Origin: Actinomadura sp. WMMA1423
GTDB lineage: Bacteria; Actinomycetota; Actinomycetes; Streptosporangiales; Streptosporangiaceae
Direction: 5' to 3'
Length of the DNA: 64,000 bases
Assembly: GCF_006547145.1 (NCBI RefSeq)
Contig: NZ_CP041244.1
Span: forward strand, 9,464,393 to 9,528,392
Both the position numbers and the translations under genes were made by a program. Positions 42,463-50,973 of this stretch are shown here, piece after piece. The notes under the pieces are model-generated. The model was not told where the DNA came from, made no database searches, and saw nothing but the letters and a program-made list of their open reading frames with translations. How positions within the stretch are numbered: position 1 is the stretch's first letter; every line of letters begins with the position of its first letter.

Positions 42463-43729
42463 ACAGGCGCAGCGACCGCGTGAAGATCCCGGCCACGGCC
42501 TCCTCGTCCACCGCGCGAGGCGCGGTCGCCAGCAGCCGCTGCTGCTTCATCGCGCCCTCCACCAGCGCGGGGACGTCGCCCTCGGTGTACCCGACTCCGC
42601 CGATCCCTTCCGGGAGGCCGATGTCGCGCATAAGCCGCAGCACGGCCAGCGGCAGGTGCTCGGACGCCTCGTCCGGCCGGTCCGTCCGAGGGTCGAGCAG
42701 CTCGGCGGCCCGGACGTGCCGCCCGGGGCACGCCTCGAAGGTGAACCGGAACGCCTCCGGCGCGGTCAGCGACACCGACATGCCGTGCGGGACCATCGCC
42801 TCCCCGGCGGGGTAGCCGTCCGGGCGGAAGTCCCTGACCTGCCCGGCGATCGGGTAGGCGTTGGCGTGCGGGATGTGCACCCCGGCGTTGCCGAACCCGA
42901 GGCCCGCGAACGTCGCCGCGAGCGCCATGTCGGTGCGCGCCTCCCGGTCCTCCCCGTCCTCGACCGCCCTGCGGAACGACCGCGACAGCAGGCTCAGCGA
43001 CTTCTCCGCCCACATGTCCGACACCGGGTTGGCCCCGCAGTAGGGGACCCGCTGCTCGGGCCTCTTGCGCTCGTACGCGTCGTAGGGGCGCGCGGTGTAG
43101 CTCTCCAGGGCGTGGCAGAGGATGTCCATCCCGGCCGAGGCGGTCACCCCGGGCGGCTGCGACATCGTCAGCTCCGGGTCCACCACGGCCAGCGCCGGCC
43201 GCAGCCGCGGATGGCTGATGCCGGTCTTCACCCGCAGGTCCAGGACGTCGAGGACGCACACCGTGGTGCTCTCCGCGCCCGTGCCCGTCGTGGTGGGGAC
43301 GGCCACCAGCGGCAGCAGCGGCCGCTCCGGCGCGCGCCCCGCGCCCACCGGCGGGTTCAGGTAGTCGGCGAGGTCGCCCTCGTTCGTCGTGAGCAGGTTG
43401 ACCGCCTTGGCGGTGTCGATGCTCGACCCGCCCCCGACCGCCACGTACGCGTCGTAGGGGCCGGTCTCCCGGGCGTGCTCGACCGCCTGCCGCATGCTCG
43501 CGTCCGTGGGCTCCACGCGCACGCCGTCGAACACGGCGGCCTCGACCCCGTACGCCCCCATCGCCTCGGCGATCCGCGCCGGCCCGCCCGTCGCGGCGAT
43601 CCCGGGGTCGGTGACGACCAGCACCCGCCGCGCCCCGAACTGCGCCAGATCGAACCCGATCTCGTCCGCCGCCCCGCTGCCGAACTTCAGTTGCGGCGCC
43701 CCGTAGGTGAAGACCGTCTCGCTCGTCAT
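42458..43729 (-). CDS. Iron alcohol dehydrogenase, hydroxyacid-oxoacid transhydrogenase type
   Basis: A 423-residue group III alcohol dehydrogenase. GGGSSIDTAKAVNLL binds the nucleotide; PTTTGTGAESTTV, GMDILCHALESY and IPHANAYPI, VPHGMSVSL supply metal and substrate residues. The longer middle segment with YCGANPVSDMWAEK is characteristic of hydroxyacid-oxoacid transhydrogenase (ADHFE1), which oxidises 4-hydroxybutyrate at the cost of 2-oxoglutarate. The exact substrate is uncertain. Confidence 0.85.
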   Translation of the reverse strand: MTSETVFTYGAPQLKFGSGAADEIGFDLAQFGARRVLVVTDPGIAATGGPARIAEAMGAYGVEAAVFDGVRVEPTDASMRQAVEHARETGPYDAYVAVGGGSSIDTAKAVNLLTTNEGDLADYLNPPVGAGRAPERPLLPLVAVPTTTGTGAESTTVCVLDVLDLRVKTGISHPRLRPALAVVDPELTMSQPPGVTASAGMDILCHALESYTARPYDAYERKRPEQRVPYCGANPVSDMWAEKSLSLLSRSFRRAVEDGEDREARTDMALAATFAGLGFGNAGVHIPHANAYPIAGQVRDFRPDGYPAGEAMVPHGMSVSLTAPEAFRFTFEACPGRHVRAAELLDPRTDRPDEASEHLPLAVLRLMRDIGLPEGIGGVGYTEGDVPALVEGAMKQQRLLATAPRAVDEEAVAGIFTRSLRLW

Positions 43730-43773
43730 GCCCCCAAGGTGTCACACGTCCCGGCGGCGCCGGGTCCCCCGGA

Positions 43774-44304
43774 TCAGTCGAGGTCGCCGGTCGCCAGGCG
43801 GACGCGGCGGAGCGCGGCGGTGATCTCGGCGGCCTCGGCCTCGGGGAGGCCGGCGATGCCGAAGCCGGACTCGTTGAGGGCGAGCGTGGCCTCCTCGGCG
43901 AGGTCGCGGCCCGCGGGGGTGATGGTGGCGAGGACGACCCGGCGGTCGTCGGGGGAGGGGCGGCGGCCGACGAGGCCCCGCTGCTCCAGGCGGCCGATCA
44001 CGTTGGTCACCGAGGCCGGGTGGACCATGAGGCGGGTGCCCATCTTGCCCATGGGAAGGGTTCCGGTGCGGGTGAAGGCGAGCAGGCGCAGGGCCTCGTA
44101 GGCGGCGAACGTCAGCCCGTAGGGCTTGAGGACGGCCTCGATCCGGCTGAGCAGGACCTGCTGGGCCCGCATCACCGAGGTGACGGCCGCCATGCGGTCG
44201 GCGTGCTCGGGCCAGCGGCCGCTCCACTGGCGGTGGGCCTCGGCGATGGGATCGGGCATGTCGGGCACCGGCCCACCGTATGACGTCTTGACTGCGTCGC
44301 GCAC
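43774..44304 (-). CDS. MarR family regulator
   Basis: A 176-residue MarR protein. The winged helix includes TLPMGKMGTRLMVHPASVTNVIGRLEQ, and the wing is RRPSPDDRRVV. GTG 44304 (VRDAVKTSYGG) is a likely start; a TTG 36 bases upstream lies within the operator. It is divergent from icmF, with palindromes between the starts, and probably represses icmF and itself in response to an acyl-CoA or related ligand (inference). Confidence 0.85.
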   Translation of the reverse strand: MRDAVKTSYGGPVPDMPDPIAEAHRQWSGRWPEHADRMAAVTSVMRAQQVLLSRIEAVLKPYGLTFAAYEALRLLAFTRTGTLPMGKMGTRLMVHPASVTNVIGRLEQRGLVGRRPSPDDRRVVLATITPAGRDLAEEATLALNESGFGIAGLPEAEAAEITAALRRVRLATGDLD

Positions 44305-44321
44305 GGAAACTACTTTAACTT

Positions 44322-44340
44322 CCAAATATTGGATGTCCAA
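44322..44340. promoter_or_regulatory. Overlapping palindromes, MarR operator candidate
   Basis: CCAA-ATA-TTGG (44322-44332) and TTGGA-TG-TCCAA (44329-44340) overlap in the 44-base gap between marR-like and icmF starts. AT-rich within a GC-rich genome. The second ends nine bases before the icmF start, so a bound repressor would block transcription both ways. Confidence 0.65.
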
Positions 44341-44348
44341 GGGTTGAG

Positions 44349-47300
44349 GTGGAGACGGTGACGGGGGAGCTGCACGCGCCGGTGCACCCGGTGCGCTTCG
44401 TGACGGCGGCGGCGCTGTTCGACGGCCATGACGCGGCCATCAACATCATGCGGCGCATCCTGCAGTCCCAGGGCGCCGAGGTGGTGCACCTCGGGCACGA
44501 CCGCTCCGTGCGGGAGGTCGTCGACGCCGTCCTGGAGGAGGACGCTCAGGGCGTGGCGATCAGCTCCTACCAGGGCGGCCACGTCGAGTACTTCGAGTAC
44601 CTGTCGCGCAGCCTGAAGGAGGCCGGCGCCGAGCACGTGAAGGTGTTCGGCGGGGGCGGCGGCGTCATCGTGCACGAGGAGATCGCGCGGCTCTCGGACG
44701 CCGGCGTGCGGATCTTCTCCCCGGAGGACGGCCAGCGGCTCGGCCTGCCCGGCATGATCAACGAGCTGGTCCGCGAGTGCGACGTCGACCTGGCCGCCGA
44801 GCCGGTGCCGGTCGAGGACGTGCTGGCGGGGGAGCGGCGCGCCCTCGCCCGGGCCGTCACCTGCCTGCAGGCCGGGAACCTGCCCGCGGACGACCGCGCG
44901 CGGCTCGCCGAGGCTGCGGCCGGGCGGCGCGTCCCCGTGCTCGGGATCACCGGGACGGGCGGGTCCGGGAAGTCCTCGCTCACCGACGAGCTGGTGCGGC
45001 GGCTGCGCGTCGACCAGGGCGACCGGCTGCGCGTCGCGGTCCTCGCCGTTGACCCGACGCGGCGGCGCGGCGGCGGCGCGCTGCTCGGCGACCGGATCAG
45101 GATGAACTCCCTGGACGGCGACCGCGTGTTCTTCCGCTCCCTGGCGACCCGGGGTGCGCGGGAGCTGCCCGAGAACGTCGAGGACATCATCACCGCCTGC
45201 AAGGCCGCCGGGTACGACCTGGTGGTCCTGGAGACGCCCGGCATCGGGCAGGGCGACGCCGCGATCGTGCCGCTGGTCGACGTGTCGCTGTACGTGATGA
45301 CGCCGGAGTTCGGCGCCGCGTCCCAGCTCGAGAAGATCGACATGCTCGACTTCGCGGACGTGGTGGCGATCAACAAGTTCGAGCGGCGCGGCGCGGCCGA
45401 CGCGCTGCGCGACGTGGGCCGCCAGCTCGTGCGCAACCGGGAGGCGTTCGGGCGGCGCCCCGACGACATGCCGGTGTTCGGCACCAGCGCCGCCACGTTC
45501 AACGACGACGGCGTCACGGCGCTCTACCAGCACCTCGGGGGGCTGCTGGGCGAGCACGGCCTGCGCCTGGAGGACGGTGCCCTCCCCGAGGTCGCGACCA
45601 AGGTGCCGACCGGCGCCGCGACCGTCATCCCCCCGAACCGCGTGCGGTACCTGTCCGACATCGCCGAGACCGTCCGGGGCTACCACGCCGACACGGTGAG
45701 GCAGATGGAGGCGGTGCGGCGCGTCCAGCGGCTGGACGAGGTCCGTGCCGAGCTGACGGACGCCTCCGAGGTCGAGGCCCTGCTGGAGAAGGCGCGCCGC
45801 GAGGTGGAGCCGGGGAACGCCCAGCTGGTCGAGGGCTGGCCCGCGGTGGTGGAGTCCTACTCCGGCGACGAGCAGGTCGTGCGGATCCGCGACCGGGAGC
45901 TGCACACCGCGCTCGCGCGCGAGTCGCTGTCGGGCACCCGGATCCCCCGCGTCGCCCTGCCGCGCTACACCGACCACGGCGAGCTGCTGCGCTTCCTCCG
46001 CAACGAGAACCTGCCCGGGCGGTTCCCGTTCACCGCCGGGGTGTTCCCGTTCAAGCGCGACAACGAGGACCCCGCCCGCATGTTCGCGGGGGAGGGCGAC
46101 CCCTTCCGCACCAACCGCCGCTTCAAGCTGCTGTCGGAGGGCCAGCCCGCGACGCGCCTGTCCACCGCGTTCGACTCGGTCACCCTGTACGGGCGCGACC
46201 CCGACGAGCGTCCCGACGTGTACGGCAAGGTCGGCACGTCCGGGGTGTCGATCGCCACGCTGGACGACATGAAGGCGCTCTACGACGGGTTCGACCTGTC
46301 CTCGCCGACCACCTCGGTGTCGATGACCATCAACGGCCCCGCGCCCACGATCCTGGCGTTCTTCCTGAACACCGCCGTCGACCAGGGGCTGGACGCCTTC
46401 TACGAGGAGAACGGGCGCGAACCGTCCGAGGAGGAGGCCGCGCGGATCCGCGCGCGGGTGCTGTCCACCGTGCGCGGCACCGTGCAGGCCGACATCCTCA
46501 AGGAGGACCAGGGGCAGAACACCTGCATCTTCTCCACCGAGTTCTCGCTGCGGATGATGGGCGACATCCAGGAGTGGTTCATCGCCAACAAGGTCCGCAA
46601 CTTCTACTCGGTGTCCATCTCCGGCTACCACATCGCCGAGGCCGGGGCGAACCCCATCAGCCAGCTCGCGTTCACCCTCGCCAACGGCTTCACCTACGTC
46701 GAGTCCTACCTGGCGCGCGGCATGGACATCGACGACTTCGCGCCCAACCTGTCGTTCTTCTTCTCCAACGGCATGGACCCGGAGTACAACGTGCTGGGAC
46801 GCGTGGCCCGGCGCATCTGGGCCGTGGCCATGCGCGACCGGTACGGCGCCAACGAGCGCAGCCAGAAGCTCAAGTACCACGTGCAGACGTCCGGGCGCTC
46901 CCTGCACGCGCAGGAGATGCACTTCAACGACATCCGCACGACGCTGCAGGCGCTCATCGCCATCTACGACAACTGCAACAGCCTGCACACCAACGCCTAC
47001 GACGAGGCGGTCACCACGCCGACGGCCGAGTCGGTGCGGCGGGCCCTGGCGATCCAGCTCATCATCAACCGCGAGTGGGGCCTCGCGATGAACGAGAACC
47101 CCCTCCAGGGGTCGTTCGTCATCGACGAGCTGACCGACCTGGTCGAGGAGGCCGTGCTCACGGAGTTCGACCGCATCAGCGAGCGCGGCGGCGTGCTCGG
47201 CGCGATGGAGACCGGCTACCAGCGGGGCCGCATCCAGGACGAGTCGATGCTGTACGAGCAGCGCAAGCACGACGGCTCGCTGCCGATCATCGGCGTCAAC

Positions 47301-47576
47301 ACCTTCCGCACCCCGGAGTCCGGCGACGGGACCCCGAAGACGATCGAGCTCGCCCGCGCCACCGAGGACGAGAAGCGGTCCCAGCTCGACCGCGTCCGCG
47401 GCTACCAGCGGGCGCACGGGGACGAGGCGCGGGCCGCGCTCGCCGCGCTCAAGGACGCGGCCCGGTCCGGGGGGAACGTGTTCGCGGTGCTGATGGACGC
47501 GGCGCGCGTGTGCAGCCTCCAGCAGATCACCGACGCTTTCTTCGAGGTCGGCGGCCAGTACCGCCGCAACGTCTGA
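44349..47576 (+). CDS. icmF: Fused isobutyryl-CoA mutase IcmF
   Basis: A 1075-residue fusion. An N-terminal B12-binding domain has FDGHDAAINI, whose His27 should ligate cobalt, and SSYQGGH. A central MeaI-type G-protein chaperone has P loop GTGGSGKS (202-209) and NKFERRG in the base-specificity position. The C-terminal part is the mutase barrel (from about residue 540). It interconverts isobutyryl-CoA and n-butyryl-CoA and repairs itself using GTP. GTG 44349 is the first start; GTG 44358 is possible. Followed after 13 bases by a cobalamin-receptor-like gene. Confidence 0.95.
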   Translation: METVTGELHAPVHPVRFVTAAALFDGHDAAINIMRRILQSQGAEVVHLGHDRSVREVVDAVLEEDAQGVAISSYQGGHVEYFEYLSRSLKEAGAEHVKVFGGGGGVIVHEEIARLSDAGVRIFSPEDGQRLGLPGMINELVRECDVDLAAEPVPVEDVLAGERRALARAVTCLQAGNLPADDRARLAEAAAGRRVPVLGITGTGGSGKSSLTDELVRRLRVDQGDRLRVAVLAVDPTRRRGGGALLGDRIRMNSLDGDRVFFRSLATRGARELPENVEDIITACKAAGYDLVVLETPGIGQGDAAIVPLVDVSLYVMTPEFGAASQLEKIDMLDFADVVAINKFERRGAADALRDVGRQLVRNREAFGRRPDDMPVFGTSAATFNDDGVTALYQHLGGLLGEHGLRLEDGALPEVATKVPTGAATVIPPNRVRYLSDIAETVRGYHADTVRQMEAVRRVQRLDEVRAELTDASEVEALLEKARREVEPGNAQLVEGWPAVVESYSGDEQVVRIRDRELHTALARESLSGTRIPRVALPRYTDHGELLRFLRNENLPGRFPFTAGVFPFKRDNEDPARMFAGEGDPFRTNRRFKLLSEGQPATRLSTAFDSVTLYGRDPDERPDVYGKVGTSGVSIATLDDMKALYDGFDLSSPTTSVSMTINGPAPTILAFFLNTAVDQGLDAFYEENGREPSEEEAARIRARVLSTVRGTVQADILKEDQGQNTCIFSTEFSLRMMGDIQEWFIANKVRNFYSVSISGYHIAEAGANPISQLAFTLANGFTYVESYLARGMDIDDFAPNLSFFFSNGMDPEYNVLGRVARRIWAVAMRDRYGANERSQKLKYHVQTSGRSLHAQEMHFNDIRTTLQALIAIYDNCNSLHTNAYDEAVTTPTAESVRRALAIQLIINREWGLAMNENPLQGSFVIDELTDLVEEAVLTEFDRISERGGVLGAMETGYQRGRIQDESMLYEQRKHDGSLPIIGVNTFRTPESGDGTPKTIELARATEDEKRSQLDRVRGYQRAHGDEARAALAALKDAARSGGNVFAVLMDAARVCSLQQITDAFFEVGGQYRRNV

Positions 47577-47589
47577 GGACCGTCCGCCG

Positions 47590-48363
47590 ATGGCCGCCCG
47601 CGACGACACCGGCGCCCCGGTCCGCTTGCCGGACCGGGTGCGCCGCGTCGTGTCGATCGTCCCGTCCCTGACCGAGACGGTCGCGGCGACCGCGCCGGAG
47701 CTGCTGGCCGGCGCCACCGACTGGTGCACCCATCCCGAGGGCCTCGACGTGCCGCGCGTGCGCGGCACCAAGAACCCCGACCTGGAGCGGATCATCGCGC
47801 TGCGGCCCGACGTCGTCGTGGGCAACACCGAGGAGAACCGTCCCGCCGACGTCGAGGCGCTCCGCGCGGCGGGCGTCGCGGTGTGGATGACGCGGATCCG
47901 CACGGTCGAGGAGGCCCTGGCGTCGCTGCGGCGCATGCTGGCCGAGGCGTGCCGGGTGCCTGCGGCGCCCGGATGGCTGGAGGAGGCGTCCCGCGTCTGG
48001 TCGCGGGTCGCGCCGGGGGAGCCCCGGGCGGCGGTGATCCCGATCTGGCGGCGGCCGTGGATGGTCGTCGGGCGCGACACCTTCACCGGCGACGTCCTGT
48101 CCCGCCTGGGCGTCTCCAACGTCTACGCCGGGCATCCCGAGCGCTACCCGAAGATCCCGCTGGACGAGCTGAACGCGGCCGGCGCCGACCTCGTCGTCCT
48201 GCCGGACGAGCCGTACCGCTTCACCGAGGACGACGGCCCGGAGTGCTTCCCCGGGCTCGACGCCGCGCTCGTCAGCGGCCGGCTCCTCACCTGGTACGGC
48301 CCGTCCCTGGTCGAGGCCCCGGCCGTTCTCGCCGGACGGCTCGCCGCGGCCCGCCCCCGCTAG
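47590..48363 (+). CDS. BtuF-like helical-backbone receptor without signal peptide
   Basis: A 257-residue protein of the class III (BtuF/helical backbone metal receptor) binding-protein fold: RVVSIVPSLTETVAA, GATDWCTHPEG, RPDVVVGNTEENR, WRRPWMVVGRDTFTGD and YPKIPLDEL. These proteins normally bind cobalamin or heme outside the membrane, but the N terminus MAARDDTGAPVRL has no signal peptide or lipobox. With icmF upstream by 13 bases, a cytosolic cobalamin-handling role is attractive. Its stop interleaves with that of the convergent tetR gene at 48360-48363. Confidence 0.78.
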   Translation: MAARDDTGAPVRLPDRVRRVVSIVPSLTETVAATAPELLAGATDWCTHPEGLDVPRVRGTKNPDLERIIALRPDVVVGNTEENRPADVEALRAAGVAVWMTRIRTVEEALASLRRMLAEACRVPAAPGWLEEASRVWSRVAPGEPRAAVIPIWRRPWMVVGRDTFTGDVLSRLGVSNVYAGHPERYPKIPLDELNAAGADLVVLPDEPYRFTEDDGPECFPGLDAALVSGRLLTWYGPSLVEAPAVLAGRLAAARPR

Positions 48364-48959
48364 CCGGGGCGGCGGGTGAACATGGCCTCCACGCAGCGGG
48401 CCATGCGCTCGTCGAGCTCGTCGGCGGGCACGCCGATCTCCCGCGCCAGGTGCTCGCGCAGCAGCGTGTACCCGTAGATCGTGGAGGCGATGGCCGCCTG
48501 CACGGCCGCCACGTCCTCGACCGGCAGGTCCCCCCGCGCCGCCTCCGCGGCGAGGTCCTCGCGGCCCGCGCCCCGGTTGAGCAGGACGCGGGGCCGGTCG
48601 TCGCCGTCCAGCACGAGCAGCGTCGCCAGCCGGACCGGCTCGGGGTGGCGCAGGCTCGTCCAGAACAGCCGCGCCAGCCGCTCGCGCAGCGGCAGCCCGG
48701 CCGCCTCCACCGCGTCCTCGGCGTTCGGCCGCGAGCGGTGGAACAGCGCCGAGCGCAGCAGCGCCCGGCGCGACCCGAAGTACTGGTAGACCAGCCCGCG
48801 GTTGACCCCGGCCTCGTCGGCGACCTGGCGCAGGTTCAGCCCGGCGAGGACGCCGCCGCGCCGCAGCAGCGCGACCGCCGCCGCCCGCAGCGACTCCTCG
48901 GTCCCCTCCCGGTCCCGCACGCGGGCCGCCCCGTCACGCGCGGGGACCACCGGCCACAT
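48360..48959 (-). CDS. TetR family regulator
   Basis: A 199-residue TetR protein. The HTH is LNLRQVADEAGVNRGLVYQYFGSR. The C-terminal part (RHPEPVRLATLLVLDGDD and on) is the ligand domain. ATG 48959 overlaps the SDR gene by 26 bases; downstream GTG codons are alternatives. It is the last gene of the acyl-CoA dehydrogenase operon and probably represses it at the operator near 50901, responding to an acyl-CoA (inference). Confidence 0.85.
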   Translation of the reverse strand: MWPVVPARDGAARVRDREGTEESLRAAAVALLRRGGVLAGLNLRQVADEAGVNRGLVYQYFGSRRALLRSALFHRSRPNAEDAVEAAGLPLRERLARLFWTSLRHPEPVRLATLLVLDGDDRPRVLLNRGAGREDLAAEAARGDLPVEDVAAVQAAIASTIYGYTLLREHLAREIGVPADELDERMARCVEAMFTRRPG

Positions 48960-49689
48960 AGATGACCTGCCCGGACACGAAGGACGCGTCGTCGCTCACC
49001 AGGAACGCGACGGTCCCCGCGATGTCCTCGGGGACGCCGACGCGCCGGACGGGGATCTCCTTGGCCGCGGCGGCCTTGAAGTCCTCGAAGCCGACGCCGA
49101 CGCGGGCGGCGGTCGCGGCCGTCATCTCGGTGGCGATGAACCCCGGCGCGATCGCGTTGGCCGTGACGCCGAACTTCCCGAGTTCGATCGCCAGCGTCTT
49201 GGTGAAGCCCTGGAGGCCCGCCTTGGCCGCCGAGTAGTTGACCTGGCCGCGGTTGCCGAGGGCCGACACCGACGACAGGTTCACGATCCGGCCCCATCCG
49301 GCCTTCGTCATGTGCTCCTGCGCGGCGCGGGTCATCAGGAACGAGCCCCGCAGGTGCACCGAGAGGACCGAGTCCCAGTCGTCGTCGGACATCTTGAACA
49401 GCAGGTTGTCGCGGGTGATGCCGGCGTTGTTCACCAGGACGACGGGGGGTCCGAGCTCGGCGGCGACGCGCGCGACGGCGGCGTTCGCCCGCGCGGTGTC
49501 GGCGACGTCGACGCCGACGGCCAGCGCGGTGCCGCCGTCCTTGGTGATCGTTTCGACGGTGCCGGCGCAGGCGGCCTCGTCGAGGTCGCAGACGGCGACG
49601 GCGAAGCCCTCCCTGGCGAGGCGGACGGCGGTGGCGGCGCCGATGCCGCGCGCGGCGCCGGTGACGATGGCGACCCGGGTTCCGGTCAT
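48934..49689 (-). CDS. FabG-like short-chain dehydrogenase
   Basis: A 251-residue classical SDR. Cofactor motif is VTGAARGIGAATAV, then NNAGITRDNLLFKM, catalytic Ser in NLSSVSALG and YSAAK. FabG-like 3-oxoacyl reductases have these segments. ATG 49689. In this operon it likely oxidises a 3-hydroxyacyl-CoA in breakdown of a fatty or branched acid rather than serving fatty acid synthesis (a separate fabG lies at 57375). Confidence 0.88.
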   Translation of the reverse strand: MTGTRVAIVTGAARGIGAATAVRLAREGFAVAVCDLDEAACAGTVETITKDGGTALAVGVDVADTARANAAVARVAAELGPPVVLVNNAGITRDNLLFKMSDDDWDSVLSVHLRGSFLMTRAAQEHMTKAGWGRIVNLSSVSALGNRGQVNYSAAKAGLQGFTKTLAIELGKFGVTANAIAPGFIATEMTAATAARVGVGFEDFKAAAAKEIPVRRVGVPEDIAGTVAFLVSDDASFVSGQVIYVAGGPRA

Positions 49690-49706
49690 GTGCGCGAGCC
49701 CTTCCG

Positions 49707-50858
49707 TCAGACCTGGATGTCCTTGGCGATGATGGTCTTGAGCACCTCGCTGGTGCCGCCGTAGATCCGGGTGACCCGGGCGTCGGCGTACAGGCGCGCG
49801 ATCGGGTACTCCAGGATGTAGCCGTAGCCGCCGTGCAGCTGGAGGCACTTGTCGACGACGCGGGCCTGCACCTCGGTGCAGAACAGCTTGCAGACGGCGG
49901 CGTCGGCGGGGGTGAGCTCGCCGGCGTCCAGCGCCTCGATGCAGCGGTCGACGAGTGAGCGGGCGGCCTCGACCTCGGTGGCGCACTCGGCCAGCACGAA
50001 CTTGGTGTTCTGGAACGACGAGACGGTCTTGCCGAAGACGGTGCGCTCCCGCACGTACCGGCGGGCGAACTCCACGGCGGCCGCCGCCGACGCGTAGGAG
50101 CTGGTCGCGATGCCGAGGCGCTCCTCCGCGAGGTTGTGCGTCAGGTACTCGAACCCGCGCCCCTCCTCGCCGAGCAGGTCCTCCACGGGGACCCGGACGT
50201 CGCTGAACGACAGCTCGGCCGTGTCGGAGCTGCGCAGACCGATCTTCTCCAGCTTGCGTCCGACCGCGTAGCCCTCGCTCCGGGTGTCCACGGCCAGGAT
50301 CGACAGGCCCGCCCGGCGGTTCTCCGGCGTGGCCTCGGACGTCCGGGCCACCACGAGCACCCGGTCGGCGAGGACGCCGCCGGTGATGAACGTCTTGGCG
50401 CCGTTCAGGACGTAGTGGTCGCCGTCCCGCTTCGCCGTGGTCCGCATGCCGGCGAGGTCCGAGCCGGTGCCGGGCTCGGTCATCGCGATGGCCGTCATCA
50501 TCTCGCCGGACACGAACGGCGGCAGCCAGCGCTTCTTCTGCTCCTCCGAGCCGTACTTCAGCAGGTAGGGCAGGACGAGGTTGACGTGCACCCCGTAGCC
50601 GCCGAAGCTCACCCCGGCGCGGGCGCACTCCTCGGAGACCACGGCCTGGTACTTGAAGCTGGTCTCGCCCGCGCCGCCGTACTCCTCGGGCACCTGGATG
50701 CCGAACACGCCGAGCTCGCCCAGCTTGTTGTAGAACTCGCGCGGGGGATGGCCCGCGTTCTCCCACTCCTCGTAGACCGGGGCCACCTCGGCCTCGATGA
50801 AGTCCCGGATCGTCTCCCGGAAGGCCTCGTGGTCCTCGTTGAAAACGGTGCGGCGCAC
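49707..50858 (-). CDS. Acyl-CoA dehydrogenase
   Basis: A 383-residue flavoprotein. MTEPGTGSDLAG and FITGGVLADRV line the FAD and substrate sites; LHGGYGYILEYPIARLYAD is the C-terminal signature. The usual short/medium-chain catalytic Glu (IYEGT) is Gly here (RIYGGTSEV). The Glu of AEERLGIA (E246), the base used by long-chain and isovaleryl types, is present, so the enzyme should be active and of that subclass. GTG 50858 starts the operon acyl-CoA dehydrogenase, SDR, TetR. Confidence 0.92.
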   Translation of the reverse strand: MRRTVFNEDHEAFRETIRDFIEAEVAPVYEEWENAGHPPREFYNKLGELGVFGIQVPEEYGGAGETSFKYQAVVSEECARAGVSFGGYGVHVNLVLPYLLKYGSEEQKKRWLPPFVSGEMMTAIAMTEPGTGSDLAGMRTTAKRDGDHYVLNGAKTFITGGVLADRVLVVARTSEATPENRRAGLSILAVDTRSEGYAVGRKLEKIGLRSSDTAELSFSDVRVPVEDLLGEEGRGFEYLTHNLAEERLGIATSSYASAAAAVEFARRYVRERTVFGKTVSSFQNTKFVLAECATEVEAARSLVDRCIEALDAGELTPADAAVCKLFCTEVQARVVDKCLQLHGGYGYILEYPIARLYADARVTRIYGGTSEVLKTIIAKDIQV

Positions 50859-50900
50859 GCCGTGCCCCTCTCGCCTGCGTTACTAACAGAACGCTAAGTT

Positions 50901-50916
50901 AACTCGAACAGAGTTC
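50901..50916. promoter_or_regulatory. Operator candidate of the acyl-CoA dehydrogenase operon
   Basis: AACTC-GAACA-GAGTT and the overlapping GAAC-AGA-GTTC lie about 45 bases upstream of the first gene, in an AT-rich patch (50880-50930). The site fits a TetR repressor encoded at the end of the operon. Confidence 0.5.
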
Positions 50917-50973
50917 TAGAATCAAATACGAGAGGGAAGGGGCGGCCCCGCCGGGGCCGGGCGGCCTGCGCGG

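Noticed and set aside
44310..48119. A 1269-codon antisense open frame opposite icmF
   Set aside because: Product is low-complexity His/Arg/Gly/Asp-rich and mirrors the codon structure of icmF; it is a shadow caused by high GC.
49707..50858. Acyl-CoA dehydrogenase suspected inactive because IYEGT is IYGGT
   Set aside because: The alternative catalytic Glu of the long-chain/isovaleryl type is present in AEERLGIA.
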